Assembly (NCBI GenBank): GCA_047629215.1
Contig: JBLHWO010000091.1
Location: forward strand, 1-13,314
Reading direction: 5' to 3'
DNA length: 13,314 nt
From: CANLBN01 sp047629215
GTDB lineage: Bacteria > Pseudomonadota > Gammaproteobacteria > Pseudomonadales > Cellvibrionaceae
Below are positions 1-8,060 of this stretch, piece by piece. A program made the translations under genes and the position numbers. The notes beneath the pieces are model-generated. The model did no database searches, was not told the origin of the DNA, and worked only from the letters and a program-made list of their open reading frames with translations. Within the stretch, counting starts at the first letter, position 1, and each line of letters begins with the position of its first letter.

Positions 1-2309
1 TTTTATCTGGCCAAATTCAAAGCGGTGGCAGCACCATCACTATGCAGGTGGCCCGCAATTTTTTTCTTTCGCGAGAACAGACGTTTTCCCGCAAATTCAA
101 TGAAATATTTCTTGCTATCAAAATCGAACAATATCTTTCCAAACAAGAAATCCTCGAACTTTACCTTAACAAAATATATCTGGGGAATAGAGCTTACGGA
201 GTCAGAGCTGCGGCAAAAGTGTATTACGGAAAAGAACTAAACCAATTAAGTGCCGCTCAAATAGCCATGATTGCAGGTTTACCCAAAGCGCCATCTACAT
301 ACAACCCCATTGCAAATCCCAGTAGAGCACTTGCCCGTCGAAACTATGTATTAAGACGAATGAACTCGCTTGATAAACTTACAGAAGAAGACTTTAAACT
401 CGCACTTGCCGCCCCTGTCACGGCTAGATATTACGGCCAAAACTTGGAACTCAATGCACCCTACGTTGCCGAAGCGGCACGCGAAAAAGCCATAGCATTA
501 TTTGGTGAAAATGCTTACATAAACGGCTATAAGGTATTCACCACCGTTGATAGCAGACTACAAGATTCCGCACAAAAAGCTGTTGTACAAGGCTTGCTCA
601 ACTATGACTTGCGACATGGGTATAGGGGCCCAGAGCAGGAATTAGATCCCAGTGCCCTAGAGCCATTAAGCGAAATCAACAATAACGAATCAGCACAAAG
701 TATAGTTAGAACCAATCAAAATCGACGCGATCCCAACTCTATCGTGGAAGAGTTAGGATCGGTCAACCTGACTCCGTGGCTAGAAACCGTCAAAAAAATG
801 CCTTCCTATGGACTTCTAGAACCGGGAATTGTTATGCGGATAGGCAAAGATTATATTTCTGTGCTTAACTCAATGGGACAAACTATTGATATCGAGTGGG
901 AAAATGGCTTAAAAGGTTCGCGACTCTACGTTAACGAAAACTTTGCTTCTTCGGCACCGACTTCGCCCGCCAAGCTAGTCAAGCTTGGCGATGTCATTAG
1001 GATGTATCGAAAACAAGACGCCGAACAGAAAGATGAATGGCACTTTAGCCAAGTGCCAAGCATAGAGTCCGCACTAGTATCGATTAGCCCGGATGATGGC
1101 GCGATACGATCAATTGTGGGTGGCTTTGACTTTAACAAAAGTAGCTTTAATCGCGCAATTCAAGCAAAACGGCAACCCGGATCAAACTTCAAACCTTTTG
1201 TTTATACTGCCGCTCTAGAGAGTGGCGTTACACCCGGCAGCATTATCAATGACGCGCCAATTGTGGTGGAAGATACCCGTCTAGAAGATGCATGGCGCCC
1301 AGAGAATTCCAGCGGGGAATTCTATGGTCCAACGCGTGTCCGCAAAGCGCTCTACCTATCTCGAAACCTCGTCTCTATTCGCCTGCTGAGGTCAATCGGT
1401 ATAGATACTGCAATTGCTTCTATGGCGCGTTTTGGTATCGATACTAGCAAAATTTCAAGAAACCTCTCAATGGCGTTGGGCAGCCATGTGATGACGCCGC
1501 TGGAAGTCGCGACGGGCTACAGTGTATTCGCAAATGGCGGCTACAAAATAGAGCCTTATCTTATCCATCATATTCGCGATCGCCACGATGAAATTTTATT
1601 TAAAGAAGAGCCTAAAGTTGCTCCGTCCAAGAAGGCGTTAGTCTTCACTACAACAAAAGTAATTGTGGCCCCGAATCCGCCAGAGCTAACGTCACCTACT
1701 ATCGATCCAGATGCTACAACGGAAAGAAGCGAAACAAATTCACCTCAAATCACACCGACTACCGCTTCAGCCGAAGAGGCAGAAACGGAAGGCTTAACGA
1801 TTGAACTTTCTCAGCAGGCAGCAACCAAAATAGTTGATGAGCGCATAGTCTATCTAATGAATTCGATGCTGCGCGATGTTATTAAGCGCGGCACCGGCAG
1901 GCTCGCACAGAGCTTAGGCCGCAATGATCTTGCAGGTAAAACGGGAACAACGAATGGCCCTATCGATGCTTGGTTTTCGGGCTATAACTCTCATGTGGTA
2001 ACCACAAGCTGGGTTGGTTTTGATAACAACCAAAAACTAGGAGGAGGGGAGTATGGCGGAATTGCTGCATTACCCATATGGATCGATTACATGGAAACGG
2101 CCCTGAAAGATGTGCCACCCTCCTTTATGCCCCAACCAAATGGCATCGTAACCGTCAGTATTGACGCTGAAACGGGGGCTCGCGCACGACCCTCAAACCC
2201 TAATAGTATCGAAGAAATATTCTTAGAGGAAAATGCTCCCCCCACTATTGACCCAACACAAGTGGTCAATGGCGGAAGTAATAGCCCAGCACCTGAAGAG
2301 CTGTTTTAA
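1..2309 (+). CDS. mrcA: Penicillin-binding protein 1A (bifunctional transglycosylase/transpeptidase), 5'-truncated by window
   Basis: Class A PBP that polymerises lipid II glycan strands and cross-links peptides at the periplasmic face of the inner membrane. The frame is open to the window edge (first full codon at base 3), so the membrane anchor and the first GT51 motif (EDxxF) lie outside. GT51 motifs seen in order: GGSTITMQ (about 24-47), RKFNE, KQEILELYLN and GLPKAPS. An OB-like domain follows (about 770-1060). The transpeptidase domain has SNFK (serine codon 1182-1184), SRN (1359-1367) and KTGTT (lysine codon 1938-1940). A Pro/Thr/Glu-rich linker (about 1617-1800) precedes the KTG lobe; E. 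coli PBP1A also has an insert there, so it is not a lesion. The 755 residues from Met at 42 plus the missing part fit the usual length of about 850. It ends TAA at 2307-2309. There is no strong terminator; only a weak CCTAA/TTAGG hairpin follows. Confidence 0.97.
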   Translation, partial: LSGQIQSGGSTITMQVARNFFLSREQTFSRKFNEIFLAIKIEQYLSKQEILELYLNKIYLGNRAYGVRAAAKVYYGKELNQLSAAQIAMIAGLPKAPSTYNPIANPSRALARRNYVLRRMNSLDKLTEEDFKLALAAPVTARYYGQNLELNAPYVAEAAREKAIALFGENAYINGYKVFTTVDSRLQDSAQKAVVQGLLNYDLRHGYRGPEQELDPSALEPLSEINNNESAQSIVRTNQNRRDPNSIVEELGSVNLTPWLETVKKMPSYGLLEPGIVMRIGKDYISVLNSMGQTIDIEWENGLKGSRLYVNENFASSAPTSPAKLVKLGDVIRMYRKQDAEQKDEWHFSQVPSIESALVSISPDDGAIRSIVGGFDFNKSSFNRAIQAKRQPGSNFKPFVYTAALESGVTPGSIINDAPIVVEDTRLEDAWRPENSSGEFYGPTRVRKALYLSRNLVSIRLLRSIGIDTAIASMARFGIDTSKISRNLSMALGSHVMTPLEVATGYSVFANGGYKIEPYLIHHIRDRHDEILFKEEPKVAPSKKALVFTTTKVIVAPNPPELTSPTIDPDATTERSETNSPQITPTTASAEEAETEGLTIELSQQAATKIVDERIVYLMNSMLRDVIKRGTGRLAQSLGRNDLAGKTGTTNGPIDAWFSGYNSHVVTTSWVGFDNNQKLGGGEYGGIAALPIWIDYMETALKDVPPSFMPQPNGIVTVSIDAETGARARPSNPNSIEEIFLEENAPPTIDPTQVVNGGSNSPAPEELF

Positions 2310-2326
2310 GACCTAATTGATTTAGG

Positions 2327-2376
2327 CCGCATCCTGCTCACGCTAACTACGCTCTTCCTTGCAGGCAATGCACCCC
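2327..2376 (+). repeat. Dispersed short repeat, copy 1 (decayed)
   Basis: This stretch begins CCGCATCCTGCT and ends GGCAATGCACCCC. It aligns with 6328-6383 over both flanks with the same spacing (27 bases from the ACGC block to the end of GGCAATG). The central hairpin seen in the other copies is lost here; only the TCC of its loop and the flanks match. See copies at 6328 and 8351. Confidence 0.5.
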
Positions 2377-2384
2377 ACATATAT

Positions 2385-3405
2385 AGCCCCACTCCGACTT
2401 GTAAGACAGCTGAACATTGACGCGAGAGGAAAATCATTCCGCTCAACGATCCTGACACAGGGGGCCGGCCTGAGCTATGTCACCACCCGATCATCTTATC
2501 TTTTGCAACTGAAGTAACGGGTTTTGCTCTTGTTCAGCGAAACGTCACTCGTGATAGTTTCTGCTAGACCCTTGTTACTGACTAAACGGCTGGGCGACAC
2601 GTTTCACCTAAGACCCTAATTAGCCAAGTGGGATAGTGCCGGCCACTCACAAACTCTTTACCGTGACCCACTAAGCAAACGTCGGGCTGGCAATAATCGG
2701 CCCAATACCAAGCGCCTCGCCCAGTGGACAGCAAGCCTCATTACCCGTGTTCAGCGCGTTTATGCGTTGGTCAAACGGCTTAAAGCGTTTTTCAACGCTC
2801 TATAACTCTTCAAAAAGCACGACAAAATATTCTCGCGATAGCACGATTAAGCCATTGCCTGCATACTCAAAAATTAACAATAATTGCTTGCGAACCGCAG
2901 CAACCCCTAAAGGAATCACGATGCCGCAGTCCTCTAACAATCCACGAAACTGACTCACGAGAGCTTTTCGTTCTTTTGAACGCGCTCCCGTTGTCGATGA
3001 AAATTTTTCGCCTCTTGCTGTTCGACTGCTTTAATCGGAACAAATCGCATGCTAGGCCGCTTCTGCATCGCTATTGTTATAATCGTTCTTGCCGCCTTTA
3101 ACAAAAGACTTAACATATTGGGGCACAATTAATTTAGCCTCCCGCCTTAAGACAATAAAGCCTCTCGCCCAATAATTGGCACCTCCGCAGACCTCCACAA
3201 CTTCTAGACAAGTGAACCATGTACGTCAGCACTCATGCTCTCTTTAGCGGATTCTTTTTGCCCAGCGTACCCACGCAATTGGCGGTAAACAAATGAAACT
3301 CAGACTATGCTATAACTAACCTAATTATTGTAATCTTCATAGCGCCCCACTCCACTTTTGTTAAATAGTCATTACTACACTTCCATTTTGCGCCCATTGC
3401 GGGAC
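2385..3405 (-). mobile_element. Decayed IS110/IS1111-family insertion sequence
   Basis: About 1.0 kb between mrcA and rpmE holds no intact gene but reads on the minus strand as an IS110-type element. GGAGTGGGGC occurs just before the transposase ATG (around 3341-3352) and again at the far end (around 2385-2394), which suggests approximate limits. IS110 elements lack conventional terminal inverted repeats, so the exact ends cannot be set from this copy. In Pseudomonas the mrcA-rpmE interval carries the malic enzyme gene and others; none is visible here. Family assignment rests on the transposase relic described separately. Confidence 0.7.
2530..3340 (-). pseudogene. IS110-family (DEDD/Transposase_20) transposase relic
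   Basis: Reading the minus strand from an ATG at 3340 gives MKITII, then stops, then CGGANYWARG and PQYVKSFVKGGKND (about 3200-3052). RFVPIKAVEQQ (about 3045) follows, then VSQFRGLLEDCGIVIP (about 2960), FDQRINALN and EALGIGPIIAS (about 2770-2680), and GHGKEFVSGR (about 2670). These match, in order, the IS110 N-terminal DEDD domain and the C-terminal helix-hairpin-helix domain. At least five stops and several frame changes break it. The first catalytic Asp (family GIDxA) has become IRLVIA. Similarity fades below about 2600. It is dead and old; rpmE and mrcA are not disturbed. Confidence 0.85.
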
Positions 3406-3450
3406 TGCTAGCAAGCGGATTGGGCCCATGCCATTATTCTTGGAGGGCAT

Positions 3451-3480
3451 AAAAAAAGCCGAATCATTTCTGATTCGGCT
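3451..3480 (-). terminator. Intrinsic terminator of rpmE
   Basis: On the minus strand a perfect 10-bp stem AGCCGAATCA / TGATTCGGCT closes a GAAA tetraloop and runs into seven T residues (AAAAAAA at 3451-3457 on the plus strand). It sits 31 bases past the rpmE stop codon. Confidence 0.93.
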
Positions 3481-3510
3481 CTAGATGTTAAAAATACTAC
3501 CCAATAAAAA

Positions 3511-3720
3511 CTATTTAGCGCTTCTGGTAAAACGCTTATTGAAGCGATCGATACGACCACCTTTATCCGCCGTCTTTTGCTTACCGGTGTAAAATGGATG
3601 GCAAGCTGAACAAACGTCAACGTGAATTTCTTTAGATAAGGTAGAGGCGGTTTTGATTACATTACCACAACTGCAAGTCGCAACCATCTCACCGTAATTT
3701 GGGTGAATATCTACTTTCAT
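3511..3720 (-). CDS. rpmE: 50S ribosomal protein L31 (zinc-binding type)
   Basis: Structural protein of the large ribosomal subunit, 69 residues, the normal size for bacterial L31. The zinc ligands of the C+ form are present: C16 and C18 (CSC) and C37 and C40 (CSAC), followed by HPFYTGKQ and GGRIDRFNKRF near the C-terminus. The start is ATG at 3718-3720; upstream only a weak GAGAT-like ribosome site is seen. It is a single gene, divergent from priA across 170 bp, and ends at a strong hairpin terminator. Zn-type L31 is often paired elsewhere with a Zn-free paralogue under Zur control; nothing in this upstream region is a convincing Zur box. Confidence 0.97.
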   Translation of the reverse strand: MKVDIHPNYGEMVATCSCGNVIKTASTLSKEIHVDVCSACHPFYTGKQKTADKGGRIDRFNKRFTRSAK

Positions 3721-3890
3721 AAAATTAATCTCGTGTTATTGTGGCGCCGCCACTCGGTCAAGAAGCTGATTGAATCGCTATATTTACTGTTATATAAACG
3801 AATATTTTGCCTAGCACGGCCACCTGTACAAAATAAGGCTGCCAATATTAACAGAAATCCCCACTAACTCAAGAAATAAGTAAGTATTCA

Positions 3891-6101
3891 ATGACACCAG
3901 CTAAACGAATAATACAGGTTGCTCTTTCATCTCCATTTCGGCGCTTGTTTGACTACAGCCTGCCGGATGAATCACCGGAACCACTTATTGGAAGCAGAGT
4001 TGCTATCCCGTTTGGGCACCAAAAATCTCTTATGGGAATTGTCGTCAGTAAAAACTCAAGCTCTTCAGCACCTGACAAGCTACGCGACATTCATGGCATC
4101 CTAGAATCTGAACCCTCCCTCAACAATGACTTATTAAAATTATGCCGGTGGTGTGCTGATTACTATCACTATTCATTAGGGGATGTATGCCAAGTTGCTC
4201 TCCCGGCAATATTGAGAAGGCCCGAAACCATAAAAGATAGCACACATAGCATTTGGGAAATCACAAGCCAAGGCCAATCAACTGCTTTAGAAACACTAAA
4301 AAAAGCGCCTAAACAACAAGAGGCATTAGGCCATTTCCAAAAGAAGACTATTCTCGACACCGGGGCCACCAAAAAAAATAAGATTAGCCCTGCCACATTA
4401 AAGACACTAACTGAAAAACAACTAATTGAGAAGTCGGAGAGAAAAAACAGCCTTAAATCTCTAAATACACCGACTGAAACCCCTTTATTAAAAGAAACTC
4501 CTTTACTCCTCAACAACGAGCAAGACAAAGCACTGCAGACCCTTCAGTATGGTGAATTTAACACTGTGCTGCTTGATGGTATTACCGGTAGCGGTAAAAC
4601 AGAAGTCTACCTGCAAGCAATTGAGCATGTACTTAAGCGAGACGAGCAGGTGATTGTTCTGGTACCTGAGATAGGACTGACGCCGCAGACAGTCACTCGC
4701 TTCGAACAGCGCTTTAATCAAACAATCACTACCCTTCACTCCGGGCTGACTGACAAACAACGCTTCACTATTTGGCAAAAGGCTAAGCTCGGTGAAATTA
4801 ATATTGTAATCGGAACTCGCTCCAGCATTTTCACTCCTCTACCTAGACTCGGCTTAATCGTCGTCGACGAAGAGCACGACAACTCCTACAAACAACAAGA
4901 AGGCGTGCGCTACTCTGCAAGAGATGTGGCCATAATAAGAGCACATAAAGGTAACATCCCTCTTATTTTAGGCAGCGCTACACCTTCTTTAGAAAGCCTT
5001 CAAAATGCAATTTCGGGTCGCTACCAGCACCGCTTATTAAGACAGCGAGCAAAGAGCCAACCCTTACCCTCCATTGAATGCATAGATACACAAGAAAGCG
5101 ATATCGACGAAGCAAGCTTGAGACACATCCAAACCGCCCTCGAACAAAATCAACAAGTACTCGTCTTCATCAATCGTAGAGGCTACGCACCCATCCTCAA
5201 TTGCAAAGATTGTGGCTGGACCAGCCTCTGTGAAAACTGCGACAGCCGTATGACTCTTCATCGCAGCGGGTACAAACAACACCTACATTGCCATCATTGT
5301 GATAAGCGTAGCGTTGTCCCACCGAAATGCCCCCAATGCCACAGCCAACGAATCAAACCCTTAGGTAGCGGCACCCAACGCAGCGAAGAAACACTTGAGA
5401 AACGGTTTGGTGGCGTGCCTATTTTACGAATTGATCGGGACAGCATGGCGCGTAAAGGACAATTGGAAGCAGCCCTAGCAAAGGTTAATAAAGGTGAACC
5501 CTGTATTTTAGTTGGGACACAAATGTTGGCCAAAGGCCATCACTTCCCCAACCTTGGCATGGGTGTGATCCTGGGCTTAGATCAAGCTTTTTTTAGCAGC
5601 GACTTTCGTGGTGCCGAGCGTATGGGGCAACTACTAACTCAAGTTGCAGGACGAATTGGGAGAGAAAACCATAAAGGCAAAGTCATCATTCAAACTCGCT
5701 TTTCAGACCACCCTTTGCTGAGCTTATTGCTAAATGAAGGCTATGAGGCCCTTGCAAAACACCTACTGAGCGAACGCAAATTAACAGGCATGCCTCCCTT
5801 TGAGCACATTACGCTCATACGCTGCCACGCTCAACAAGCACAACTAGCCGAAGAATTTTTACACTGCGCACGCCAAATTGCTCAACAAATAATTCCAGCG
5901 CATGATGGCCTGCAGTATTTGGGGCCTTTTCCTGCAACAATGGAAAAGCGTAACAACCGCTACCATTTTCTACTCCAAATTAAGGCCAGCAATAGAAAAG
6001 AACGCCAATATTTACTACAACAATTATGCGAGCGACTTGAAAGCACAAAACAAGCCAGAGGCCTGCACTGGCTTGTGGATGTAGATGCGCAAGATTTTTA
6101 G
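3891..6101 (+). CDS. priA: Primosomal protein N', replication restart helicase PriA
   Basis: 3'-5' DNA helicase that recognises stalled forks and D-loops and starts PriB/DnaT-dependent reloading of DnaB. It is 736 residues, the normal family length. An N-terminal DNA-binding region (SSPFRRLFDYSLP, then AIPFGHQ) covers about 1-110. Walker A GITGSGKT is at 230-237 and the DEEHD Walker B at 326-330, followed by GSATPS. The eight zinc cysteines are at 438, 441, 447, 450, 467, 470, 480 and 483, all present. The conserved LGSGTQRSEE and VGTQMLAKGHHFP motifs follow, and the C-terminus LVDVDAQDF is typical. ATG at 3891 has only a weak AAG-rich ribosome site. In Pseudomonas argS lies directly downstream; here it is missing. 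Confidence 0.97.
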   Translation: MTPAKRIIQVALSSPFRRLFDYSLPDESPEPLIGSRVAIPFGHQKSLMGIVVSKNSSSSAPDKLRDIHGILESEPSLNNDLLKLCRWCADYYHYSLGDVCQVALPAILRRPETIKDSTHSIWEITSQGQSTALETLKKAPKQQEALGHFQKKTILDTGATKKNKISPATLKTLTEKQLIEKSERKNSLKSLNTPTETPLLKETPLLLNNEQDKALQTLQYGEFNTVLLDGITGSGKTEVYLQAIEHVLKRDEQVIVLVPEIGLTPQTVTRFEQRFNQTITTLHSGLTDKQRFTIWQKAKLGEINIVIGTRSSIFTPLPRLGLIVVDEEHDNSYKQQEGVRYSARDVAIIRAHKGNIPLILGSATPSLESLQNAISGRYQHRLLRQRAKSQPLPSIECIDTQESDIDEASLRHIQTALEQNQQVLVFINRRGYAPILNCKDCGWTSLCENCDSRMTLHRSGYKQHLHCHHCDKRSVVPPKCPQCHSQRIKPLGSGTQRSEETLEKRFGGVPILRIDRDSMARKGQLEAALAKVNKGEPCILVGTQMLAKGHHFPNLGMGVILGLDQAFFSSDFRGAERMGQLLTQVAGRIGRENHKGKVIIQTRFSDHPLLSLLLNEGYEALAKHLLSERKLTGMPPFEHITLIRCHAQQAQLAEEFLHCARQIAQQIIPAHDGLQYLGPFPATMEKRNNRYHFLLQIKASNRKERQYLLQQLCERLESTKQARGLHWLVDVDAQDF

Positions 6102-6327
6102 ACCTATTACCTTACTTAGGGACCCTTGCACAGAAGATGATTTCTAGGTGCCTTGGGGTATGCTTTCAGGCATTCAAAAATTGCTCGAACACCATGAATG
6201 GTGTGAATGTCATTTTTGCATCGTTACATGGAGGTAACTAAGTAGAGCGCCAACAGTAGGCGCTTTTAGGCGATGCGGGAGCAATGGCCGAGAAGCAAAA
6301 AAGGAAAGGACCAGTATTTTGCCGCTA

Positions 6328-6383
6328 CCGTATCCTGCTAACGCGATACACCTATATCCATATAGGCAATGTACCCCCCCCCC
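6328..6383 (+). repeat. Dispersed short repeat, copy 2 (hairpin copy with C10 tail)
   Basis: Begins CCGTATCCTGCTAACGCG and contains a 6-bp hairpin, CCTATA-TCCA-TATAGG (6351-6366), followed by GGCAATG overlapping the stem end and a run of ten C (6374-6383). The 8351-8389 copy has the same layout, with CCTACA-TCCG-TGTAGG in the stem, so one base pair covaries (T-A to C-G). That favours selection, or recent activity, of a structured element over chance. Confidence 0.6.
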
Positions 6384-6478
6384 ACCTCGATGAAGGCACG
6401 ACATAAAAACAAGACACAATAAATCTGTTCATACAGGTTTAGGCAGCTTTGCTGGACGAAGACCTAGTACTAGGTGGC

Positions 6479-6503
6479 AAAGATTGTTCCCAACAATCTT
6501 TTT
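6479..6503 (+). terminator. Terminator-like hairpin in the priA-SPOR interval
   Basis: Perfect 10-bp stem AAAGATTGTT / AACAATCTTT with a CCC loop, followed by two more T. The GC content is low and it lies about 380 bp past priA, so its role as the priA terminator is uncertain. A 14-bp palindrome (6462-6475) sits directly before it. Confidence 0.4.
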
Positions 6504-6661
6504 GCATACCCTCCGTCTGGGGAGGTTAAGGTGCTAACCCAAAGAAAGAGTTTATGTATTATAAATGACCAGTTTAATACATTATTCCTCGGCGCCCCCG
6601 TGAGGGGCAAGACAGCATGGAAGCAAAATGGCCTTAGTGTAAAGGCCTCTATTAAAAATAG

Positions 6662-6689
6662 CTGCTATAACTCTTTATGGTTATAGCAG
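6662..6689. repeat. 10-bp inverted repeat (hairpin)
   Basis: CTGCTATAAC (6662-6671), an 8-base loop, then GTTATAGCAG (6680-6689), a perfect match. On the minus strand it is followed by CTATTTTTAA, so it could terminate minus-strand transcription, but no minus-strand gene is seen. A second, imperfect hairpin (GCCCTTTA / TAAAGGCC) follows at about 6693-6711. Confidence 0.45.
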
Positions 6690-6738
6690 ATAGCCCTTTA
6701 TAATAAAGGCCGCTCCACGTAGAATCCTCGCACACACA

Positions 6739-6767
6739 ATGACAGCCTAATTTAGCTATAACATAAT
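6739..6767 (+). promoter_or_regulatory. Probable sigma-70 promoter of the SPOR gene
   Basis: ATGACA (6739-6744, five of six to TTGACA), a 17-bp spacer, then CATAAT (6762-6767, five of six to TATAAT). The expected start, near 6774, leaves only about eight bases before the ATG at 6782, so the leader would be very short. A dedicated promoter makes sense because the usual upstream partner, argS, is gone. Confidence 0.45.
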
Positions 6768-6781
6768 CAATCACGGTGTAA

Positions 6782-7354
6782 ATGAATCAAGATTTTGCTA
6801 AAAAGAAGCGCGCTGCTTCAACCAAAGGTAAATCGACTTCAAAGCGAAGCAACTCTCGTCGAGCCAAACCGAAACAACAAAAAGCACCCGCTTGGGCATG
6901 GCTAGTTATTGGCTTGTTATTAGCCGCTTTCATCACCCTACTTATATACCTAGCAAACAAACCTGAAAAAAATAGTAATGATCAAGTAAAGCCAAGCGTA
7001 AAAAAGGATAGTAAGCCGCCTCAACCTCGTTTCGATTTTTACGAGATACTCAAAGAACGACAAGTAAAAGTCCCTGATAGACTATCAGAAATCCAAGCTG
7101 CTACGCCACAAAACATTCGCTTCTACCTTCAAGCAGGATCTTTTCGAAACCGAGATGATGCAGAAAGGCTAAGAGCCGAGCTCGTTCTAGTTAATTTACC
7201 CACAACCATAGAAAGTAAAGCTAGCGATAAGGGTGCATTCTGGCATCGAGTTATTGTAGGCCCCTTCAAATCACGATCAAAAGTCGCTAAGGCGCGAAGC
7301 ACCCTAGCCTCTAAAAAGCTGAGCCCACTATTACTTAAGAGAACCGTAGACTGA
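6782..7354 (+). CDS. SPOR-domain single-pass membrane protein (FtsN-like)
   Basis: Inner-membrane protein whose C-terminal SPOR domain is expected to bind septal, denuded peptidoglycan. It has 190 residues: a Lys/Arg/Ser-rich cytoplasmic tail (1-36), one membrane helix (about 38-58, WAWLVIGLLLAAFITLLIYL), a charged linker, the conserved motif RFDFYEILKER (83-93), and a SPOR domain (about 111-187) with FYLQAGSFRNRDDAERL and WHRVIVGPF. This is the family that sits between argS and hslV in Pseudomonas (PA5052 position). It is shorter than E. coli FtsN and lacks its long repeats, so the ftsN symbol is not given. ATG at 6782 follows GGTG. It ends 164 bp before hslV; that gap shows no gene. Confidence 0.9.
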   Translation: MNQDFAKKKRAASTKGKSTSKRSNSRRAKPKQQKAPAWAWLVIGLLLAAFITLLIYLANKPEKNSNDQVKPSVKKDSKPPQPRFDFYEILKERQVKVPDRLSEIQAATPQNIRFYLQAGSFRNRDDAERLRAELVLVNLPTTIESKASDKGAFWHRVIVGPFKSRSKVAKARSTLASKKLSPLLLKRTVD

Positions 7355-7518
7355 TAATTAGAAACATTCCTACGGTTGATTTTTCTCAAAACACCCCAAA
7401 ACTGAAACTACTTGTTAAAAGCTAAATCAGTAGGCTATTTATCTGTTTTGCCCCAGTATCGTCATCAATAAAATTAGGGCTAACACCAAAACACACTCAA
7501 ACTTTAGGATACATTATT

Positions 7519-8058
7519 TTGGAACAATTTCGAGGCACTACCATTGTATCTGTTCGTCGTAACGGTAAAGTTGTTATCGGTGGCGATGGCCAGGTTTCCA
7601 TGGGCAACACCGTCATGAAAGGTAATGCCCGTAAGGTTAGGCGTCTTTATAACGATAAAGTCATTGCTGGATTTGCTGGTGGCACAGCCGATGCTTTCAC
7701 TCTGTTTGAACGTTTTGAGGCCAAACTACAAGCCTATAACGGCCAATTAACTCGCGCGGCGGTCGAACTTGCTAAGGACTGGCGCAGTGATCGCGCCCTA
7801 AGAAAGCTAGAAGCACTTTTAGCTGTGGCCAACGAAGAAGCCTCCTTAATTGTCACCGGTAATGGCGATGTTATTCAACCAGAGGACGACCTTATTGCAA
7901 TCGGTTCTGGCGGCCCTTATGCTCAGTCAGCTGCTCGTGCGTTATTAGAAAATACAGAACTGGATGCGCGCACCATAGCAGAAAAGGCACTCACTATTGC
8001 TGGTGACATTTGCGTTTTCACCAACCACAATCATACGATTGAAGAGTTGTCGTTTTAG
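7519..8058 (+). CDS. hslV: HslV (ClpQ) peptidase subunit of the HslVU protease
   Basis: Threonine peptidase that forms the dodecameric core of the ATP-dependent HslVU protease in the cytoplasm. It has 179 residues. The start is TTG at 7519, supported by AGGA at 7506-7509 and by MEQFRG ahead of the catalytic TTIVSVRR; other proteobacteria (e.g. Burkholderia) carry the same short propeptide, removed so that Thr7 becomes the N-terminal nucleophile. Further conserved blocks are GGDGQVSMGNTVMKGNARKV, FAGGTADAFTLFERFE and IAIGSGGPYAQSAA, with the C-terminal NHNHTIEEL. A weak sigma-32-like sequence (CTTGTTA at 7411) lies upstream but does not match well. The partner hslU is normally a few bases downstream; here 426 bp of repeat DNA intervene. 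Confidence 0.97.
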   Translation: MEQFRGTTIVSVRRNGKVVIGGDGQVSMGNTVMKGNARKVRRLYNDKVIAGFAGGTADAFTLFERFEAKLQAYNGQLTRAAVELAKDWRSDRALRKLEALLAVANEEASLIVTGNGDVIQPEDDLIAIGSGGPYAQSAARALLENTELDARTIAEKALTIAGDICVFTNHNHTIEELSF

Positions 8059-8060
8059 GG

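Larger units (their letters stand above)
6118..6650. mobile_element. Possible IS5-like element remnant defined by two degenerate termini
   Basis: AGGGACCCTTGCACAG at 6118-6133 faces inward from the left. At the right, 6615-6650 read on the minus strand begins AGAGGCCTTTACAC. Both resemble the end AGAGACCTTTGCACAA of the 45-bp element at 9821-9865, and the family looks like IS5/IS1106-type ends (GAGACCTTTGCA). No transposase coding is recognisable inside, so this may be a deleted IS or a MITE. The pairing of these two ends is inference. Confidence 0.4.
6102..6781. other. Gene-free interval of decayed repeats between priA and the SPOR gene
   Basis: No coding sequence is supportable in these 680 bp on either strand, and no argS signature (such as HVGHLRS) is seen, although argS holds this position in Pseudomonas. 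The interval is full of small inverted repeats: ACACCAT-GA-ATGGTGT (6189-6204), GCGCC-N7-GGCGC followed by TTTT (6247-6267), the repeat copy at 6328-6383 with a C10 tract (6374-6383), the palindrome ACCTAGTACTAGGT (6462-6475), and the hairpins at 6479 and 6662. IS-like termini lie at 6118 and 6650. A promoter for the SPOR gene occupies the right edge. Confidence 0.75.

Noticed and set aside
1617..1800. Pro/Thr/Glu-rich insert in PBP1A as an unusual domain
   Set aside because: E. coli PBP1A also has an insert at this point; the motifs on both sides are intact.
2747..2953. Plus-strand 68-residue frame between mrcA and rpmE
   Set aside because: The opposite strand here encodes the IS110 transposase relic; the plus frame is its shadow.
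4169..4528. 119-residue minus-strand reading frame inside priA
   Set aside because: It is antisense to a conserved coding region, with no known domain; a composition by-product.
6474..6686. 70-residue plus-strand frame between priA and the SPOR gene
   Set aside because: It runs through a palindrome, hairpins and an IS-like terminus, has no ribosome site and no recognisable domain.
7411..7440. Sigma-32 heat-shock promoter upstream of hslV
   Set aside because: CTTGTTA is only a partial -35 and the -10 (GGCTATTT) matches the CCCCAT consensus poorly, so it is not listed as a feature.
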